Of a DNA stretch of 64,000 nucleotides, positions 59,601 to 64,000 are shown one piece after another. The notes below the pieces were generated by a model, which did no database searches, had not been told where the DNA came from, and saw only the letters and a program-made list of their open reading frames with translations. The stretch covers positions 65,570,984 through 65,634,983 of the forward strand of contig NC_088300.1 in the NCBI RefSeq assembly GCF_032854445.1. The letters are read 5' to 3'. Every line of letters begins with the position of its first letter. Within the stretch, counting starts at the first letter, position 1. The position numbers and the translations under genes were made by a program. This stretch comes from Liolophura sinensis. Lineage: Eukaryota; Mollusca; Polyplacophora; Chitonida; Chitonidae.

Positions 59601-61282
59601 ACTCAATTTATTTACTTTTATTTGTTTTGGGGTTTTACGCCATGCTCAAGAATATTTCACTTATACCACCGTGACCAGCATTATGGTGGGATGAAACCAG
59701 GCAGAGCATGGCGGAAACCCACGACCATCCTGCAGATTGCTAACAGATCTTCTCATGTACCGCCGGAGAGGAAGCCAGCATGAGCTGGGCTTGAACTCTC
59801 TGTGCTCGCATTGTTGAGGGGCTCCTGGGTCATTCAGCTGCGCTGGCACACTAACCACCTTGGTTATGAAGGCCCCCACAGGGTGTTTGGAGATTCCCCA
59901 GCTCACTGGCTGTAAGCGGTTGATGGTATTTATAAGGCTGCACAGTCTTCAGTTCATTGAAGACCACATGTCTTGCACTAATATTGCATGTAATTTATTT
60001 GATATTTGGTATCCAGGTACAACGAATGCGTGTAACTCAGTTTATTTAGTTATTTGTTTGGGGGTTTTACGCCGTACTTAAAAATATTTCACTTATACGA
60101 CGGCGGCCAGCATTATGGTTGGGGAAATTAGGCGGAGCAGGGGGAAACCCGGAAGAATGCACAGGTTGATGTCAGGCCTTCGCACGTATGGCCGGAACAA
60201 ATCAATTAAAGGTAAACTTATATGCATAAACGTTTCAGCGGATCTATGCAAAAAACATGGTAAAATATATGTCTTCGAGAAATTATCGTGGCACCTGCAC
60301 ATGTTACAACCAATCCGGTCATGCAACCACAAATGCAGCCACACCTGCAACCACACCTACGACGAAAAAACTTGGGATAAGGTATGTTCCAGTAGACCTA
60401 CCATATATTTGCATGTTCGGAATACGTGTACAAGCGAACTTGTTCAAAACTAACAAACTGTTCTGTTATAACAGACGAATGTTTTCCTGATTAATATCGA
60501 CAGTATAGCATATCTTTATTGTGTTATCAAATCTGTAATTGTTATATATACACGACGACCATGGTGATTATTTGCTAATGTCAATATAATTAAGTTCAAC
60601 CTACAGCAAAAAAAAAATCGCATGGTCAAATTATACACACGTATTCTGGGATACAGATTAGCTATCGTTTGACTTTCCATATATAAACGTTGAGACTTAC
60701 ATAAACTGACCAACATGACGTCCGTGGGTCAGATTGGCCGTAGCAATAGCTTTGTTCACCATTTTGGTCTTGGTGGAAGTGTCTACCTTGATCAACCGGC
60801 CACCCGTACTCTCACATACCTGTAGAGCCCGACCCCAGCTGACCATTTCTGGGTGGTACACAAGGTGGGTCAAGGAAGAGACATTTTTGGAGGTCACACA
60901 ACCTATGGTCAAAATATCCACCGTTAGGTCAAAACATTTCCAAAAATCATAAAAATGCCATCTGCCACTCTTGAGGCACGACTTTATCCACTTGAAGGTG
61001 AGTAGGTACTTTAACGAACAGGACTGGTGTTCGATTTACAGGTTCCTTTACCCTGAACGTAACTTTTTAAGTGCTATATACATAAAGACGTAAATGCCGA
61101 TGGCCATCAATATATACATGCAGCGTTATACCAGAAAAAAGTCCGGTTTATTGAACCACTTATTAGTACCGTATACAGCGTACAAAATGAAATACCTATG
61201 TACAAAATAAAACAAACATCTCTAACTTACCACATAAAGGAAGAAGAAAGGAAATCATTCCAAGCACTAGTACAGTCACCAT
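56649..61282 (-). CDS. C-type lectin/PAN type I membrane receptor
   Basis: Likely a surface recognition protein. Exons in transcript order: 61282-61231, 60902-60701, 59352-59153, 58634-58332, 57708-57439 and 57016-56649; phases agree throughout, giving 464 aa. Residues 1-18 are a signal peptide (MVTVLVLGMISFLLPLCG). Residues 19-152 are a C-type lectin domain: SWGRALQVCESTGGRLI, YWLGLK (the WIGL position) and RKPFICE. The usual EPN and WND calcium motifs are not present (EPLPEP and WRQEN instead). Residues 153-252 are a PAN/apple-like domain with spaced cysteines (FCVERCLNY, QQCWVWTYMQGSCVFY). Residues 254-342 are a Ser/Thr-rich stalk. Then come CKC, a charged helix (EEMMEKLKLNL), RRRHSSAPDDRPSA, one membrane helix at about 422-441 and a short basic tail. 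The least certain junction is the exon 4 donor at 58332/58331. Confidence 0.86.
57945..58162 (+). mobile_element. SINE family A, old degenerate copy
   Basis: GGAGCCTCTCGTCAGCGCAA, GTTGTACGTGGGAGCAGCAG, GACTGGTTTCCTCTCAGCAT and tail TATTCTTGAGTATTCGGCGT, then AATAAATCAATAAATCAG. It lies in an intron of the lectin receptor gene, antisense. Confidence 0.75.
59574..60076. repeat. Partial tandem duplication around SINEs
   Basis: About 65-70 bp starting GGTATCC(A/G)GTACAACG occurs at 59574 and again at 60008, each running into the tail of a minus-strand family-A SINE. The interval between holds one SINE and a segment shared with 51,290-51,423. It is best read as a local duplication of about 434 bp, the right copy being truncated. 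It lies in intron 2 of the lectin receptor gene. Confidence 0.8.
59606..59876 (-). mobile_element. SINE family A variant, full length
   Basis: Same subfamily as the copy at 51,424: head complement AACCACCTTGGTTATGAAGG and variant CTTGAACTCTCTGTGCTCGC. It shares not only the SINE but also the adjoining flank GGGTGTTTGGAGATTCCCC with that copy. Confidence 0.9.
60041..60195 (-). mobile_element. SINE family A, 5'-truncated
   Basis: TTTATTTAGTTATTTGTTTG tail, GGGGTTTTACGCCGTACTTA, core to GTATGGCCGGA; the head is absent. It lies in lectin receptor intron 2. Confidence 0.85.
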
Positions 61283-61577
61283 GATGCATATCACACATCG
61301 GACAGCGTATATAATGAGCTGACAAAAGACCATTGAGCTCTGGATAACTGGATGTTGACATCATTCCACTAACCGAGATTCCACTGCCCATTTGATGTCA
61401 ACAGTATCGTATCTCGGAAGTGTGTGCCGTATCTCGGCTGGTACTAGGGATACCAGGGGACTAACCAGAGTTTGAGATGATGACCAGGACGCCTCCAAGC
61501 GACTTGTGAACTGTTTTCTGAATTATTAATACTGTATGAAAGCATAAGGTTCTACAGAGCTGCGCAGTAAGAACCTA
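61283..61577. promoter_or_regulatory. Presumed lectin receptor promoter region
   Basis: The sequence upstream of the signal-peptide exon contains no coding frame and no repeat. ATATAATGAG occurs about 30 bp upstream of the start codon on the plus-strand reading, but no clear TATA element in minus orientation was identified. Assignment is by position only. Confidence 0.3.
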
Positions 61578-61875
61578 TGACCGCTTCGGTGGCCTACGGG
61601 TTACAGCGTCGGCAATGAAGTCGGTAGGACCGGGATCAAACCCGGGTGGTGTCACACTATTGATTTTAAAAATGGTACTGTTGCCTCGCTTGGCGCCCAG
61701 CACTTAGAGTTTTGAGTAACGAAACGGGACTGGTTCACTTGGTGTCAGTATAAAGTGACTATGTGGGGTGTCAAGTCTGGTGTCCTTGACAAGATACTTC
61801 AGTGGCGCCAGCACTTTGGCGGCATGTACTCGCCCTGTCACAAGGAGGGTATATGTACACACACCTAATGACCTA
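61578..61875 (+). mobile_element. SINE family B, full length
   Basis: tRNA-like head GACCGCTTCGGTGGCCTACG, B-box GGGATCAAACCCG, body GCCTCGCTTGGCGCCCAGCA, ACGAAACGGGACTGGTTCAC, and end GCCCTGTCACAAGGAGGGTA. It is the reference copy for this family in the window. Confidence 0.85.
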
Positions 61876-62174
61876 AATTACATATACCAAGGGACTCAAG
61901 ATCAATTATAATTTAACTTAATATGTGTGAAGACACGAATGAAGGGGAAATTTGTCCACGCCTTTCTTTCTCCAGAATTTGCTCTGATTCCGCTTTCGAA
62001 CCATAAAGTTCACCTCCTCTTCGTTTCAGTTAAATATTTTTGAGTCATATGAAACCTCAGTCAAGTAATTAAATGAATAAATAAATTCAAGTCACATTTA
62101 TTTTTTTAACATTTGTATCAATATCGAATTGGACTATTATCCAATACTTATAGTTCTAAACTATTGGTACCTAT

Positions 62175-62926
62175 TGTTATGTGCACGACTGCCGTCAGTT
62201 TCTAAATATAGCTTGTCACTGTTTACATATGCTAAGTTCAGGGAGTGCAGTCTGCCTCTACCTTAGAATATTCCAGAATGCGCTCAGTTCGGTTCCTGTT
62301 TGTTTACATCAAGTGTTCAGGAATTTTCTTATCCTGGACAATTCCACCAGGCTATATAAGACGGGAGAGAACGGAGAGACGAAGAGAACGGAGAATTATA
62401 GAGAGTTTTGGATGCTTTCGCTGTGTATTACTTTAGTAGGCCTTTTGTGCTGAATTTTGGTGTCTTTATAGCCTCTGGCTTTGTTATATCCTATCTCCAC
62501 CGAGCACTTGTTCAGTCTGAACTTGTATGTTTAATTTGTGCTCCTGTATACACAGTGCTTATTAGTACACGGACCCTATCTGTGGAATTTTGTGTATATT
62601 TCGTCATACACTCAGTTACACTGTGCATTTTCCCTCTTGTGAATTTGCCTCTGAGCATTTATGCCTGTGTGGTATATATTGTGGAATATATGCGTCCGTT
62701 TGGACTTGACACCGTAAGTACTTTAGTATTTGTATAGATACTGCTATCCTTTCTTGTTAAACTTAAGTACTTTAGTATTTGTATAAGTCTTATTATCTGT
62801 TCTTGTTAAGCTAATAAATTGTTGTAAAATAAAATCTGCTGGTTTTGGTTACTTTTTGTGCGGCTAAACTGTCCTGTATTTCGAACAAGCCATCTCTTTA
62901 TAATACAGACAGTTTGGGTCGTAACA
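62175..62926 (+). mobile_element. Solo LTR of a Ty3/Gypsy-type element
   Basis: A 752-bp element begins TGTTATGTGC and ends GTCGTAACA, so it has TG...CA termini within a TGTTA/TAACA inverted pair. It is flanked by a 4-bp direct repeat CTAT (62171-62174, 62927-62930). Inside are TATATAAG at 62353-62360, a purine-rich leader after it, and AATAAA at 62813-62818, as expected for U3-R-U5. No internal retroviral-type genes are present, so this is a recombined solo LTR. Hydrophobic frames inside it (to 109 aa) are not genes. The 4-bp duplication suggests Gypsy over Copia. Confidence 0.82.
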
Positions 62927-62967
62927 CTATCAATACACGACCTCTGAGCATACTGTGCATCATTTTT

Positions 62968-63070
62968 GGCTTCCTCTCCGGCTGTACGTGGAAAGTTCTT
63001 CCAGCAACCTGCGGATGGTCGTCAGTTTCCCCCGGATTCCTCCCACCATGCTGCTGGCCGCCATCATCCA
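62968..63070 (+). mobile_element. SINE family A core fragment
   Basis: GGCTTCCTCTCCGGCTGTAC, CAACCTGCGGATGGTCGTC and CCTCCCACCATGCTGCTGG are present, without head or tail. It starts about 40 bp after the solo LTR. Confidence 0.8.
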
Positions 63071-63472
63071 GTGCTTACTAAATCAGAGTAATGGCCTTAG
63101 AGATTAGCATCACCGGTATCCATTGAAAAAGAAATGCTTGCGTGTCCACACAAGCCCATCGGCAGAGTGGAGTCACACGTATTGAAAGGGGCAATCGTGC
63201 TTGGTTTTGGTAGACTACCGATACTGAGTGGGGCGTTCAGTGCTTAACTGCTCTCTTTGGCATGGTATTGCAGAGAAGCAACAAAATAAATAAGTTGGAA
63301 ATAAGATCGGTCAGGTTCACCCAGAGGCAAGAATGAATAATACGCATGACCGAAATAATCTCATAAGCGATGTGAAAACAAAAGCCAACAAATCTCCGGG
63401 AAACAGGCTCCATACCGTCACTGCTAGGCACAATTTGAGGTATCGGGTATATGCTCAAATATTAGTCAGTTT

Positions 63473-63795
63473 TAATATTTATTTGTTGTTCTTTAACGCC
63501 TAACTGAATAATTTTTCTCTCATAACTGTAGAGGTGACGAAACACCGACGGCTACCTTTGGCGATTTGCTGGCTAACAAGGCCAAAAGCACATGCGACGA
63601 ATATGTCAAAATGGTGGAAGTAAAGTGGTCTTATACATGAGCACACCGCCGGCTGCTTATTCCATTTTCACCCACGCCAAGAGTACAACGAATTAGGAAA
63701 TCAGAAAATTGCATGTCCAAAAATGGGACTGAACCTTCGTAGGCCTCGTGTGATCTTTCGATTGGAAGGTATGCACCTTCACCACAGGATCTCTG
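63473..63795 (-). mobile_element. Possible third tRNA-SINE family (C)
   Basis: Minus-strand reading: a tRNA-like region with CTGTGGTGAAGGTGCATACC (A-box-like) and GAAGGTTCAGTCCC (B-box-like). The end, about 300 bp later, is TTAGGCGTTAAAGAACAACA, then AATAAATATTA, a tail layout like other molluscan SINEs. Only one copy is in the window, so the boundaries are guesses. Confidence 0.45.
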
Positions 63796-63813
63796 AATTA
63801 ATCCATGAACCCA

Positions 63814-63905
63814 AATCTGATTAAAATCAGATCGTATGTATATCGCTTCGCTAAAAACACCTTGCTATCGAAACGATCTACATACGATCTGACTTTAATC
63901 AGATT
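63814..63905. repeat. 92-nt long hairpin
   Basis: Arms 63814-63840 and 63879-63905 are inverted repeats matching at 26 of 27 positions. Pairing continues inward for about 10 of the next 13 bases, leaving a loop of about 12 nt. It could be a foldback element or a small-RNA precursor. Confidence 0.85.
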
Positions 63906-64000
63906 GTCCCTGAGCCAGAACTCTACAATGTATGCACTACACGCGTTAGGTATCTAATGGAGATTGCGGTATTCACATTCACTACGTATTTTCACAACTT

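Noticed and set aside
62181-62737. Hydrophobic 90-109 aa frames resembling membrane proteins
   Set aside because: They lie wholly inside the solo LTR, between its TATA box and poly(A) signal, and are non-coding LTR sequence.

Overview
The window is invertebrate nuclear DNA, AT-rich, with small exons in long introns and a dense load of tRNA-derived SINEs. The commonest SINE has a tRNA-like head, a conserved centre and a tail ending in short ATAA/AAATA repeats. It looks like the MetaSINE / Nin-DC type elements I know from molluscs and other lophotrochozoans. The gene content (a C-type lectin plus PAN-like membrane receptor, GNPNAT1, CRLS1, an ankyrin/SOCS-box protein) fits a mollusc or near relative. 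I cannot name the species.

Layout. Positions 1-23.6 kb hold no gene I can support. They carry three minisatellites (33, 60 and 54 bp units), an old degenerate tandem array, a SINE with an internally multiplied core, and several GC-balanced non-repetitive blocks (10.9-18.1 kb) that could be regulatory DNA. From 23.6 to 41.2 kb lie two complete genes that diverge from a shared intergenic promoter of about 530 bp: GNPNAT1 (minus, 6 coding exons, 191 aa) and CRLS1 cardiolipin synthase (plus, 8 coding exons, 384 aa). A 200-N assembly gap sits exactly on a GNPNAT1 splice donor. CRLS1 intron 5 contains a 34-bp minisatellite whose unit is a copy of the exon 5/intron 5 junction, giving many decoy 5' splice sites.

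From 41.2 to 48.6 kb is a convergent intergenic stretch with SINEs, a MITE-like family, a 26-bp-arm hairpin and a TATG microsatellite. From 48.6 to 52.9 kb (minus) is a 624-aa ankyrin-repeat SOCS-box protein in 6 coding exons. Directly upstream (53.3-55.1 kb, minus) is an unrecognised three-exon gene model of 110 aa with a 33-nt microexon. From 56.6 to 61.3 kb (minus) is a six-exon type I membrane protein of 464 aa: signal peptide, C-type lectin domain, PAN/apple-like domain, Ser/Thr-rich stalk, transmembrane helix. The right end has a solo LTR with a 4-bp target duplication, further SINEs and a 92-nt hairpin.

The genes do not form one pathway. GNPNAT1 makes GlcNAc-6-phosphate for UDP-GlcNAc, CRLS1 makes mitochondrial cardiolipin, the ASB-like protein is a likely ubiquitin-ligase substrate adaptor, and the lectin protein is a likely surface receptor. 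All exon models were built by hand from splice signals, reading phase and remembered family sequences; no alignment or transcript data were available.
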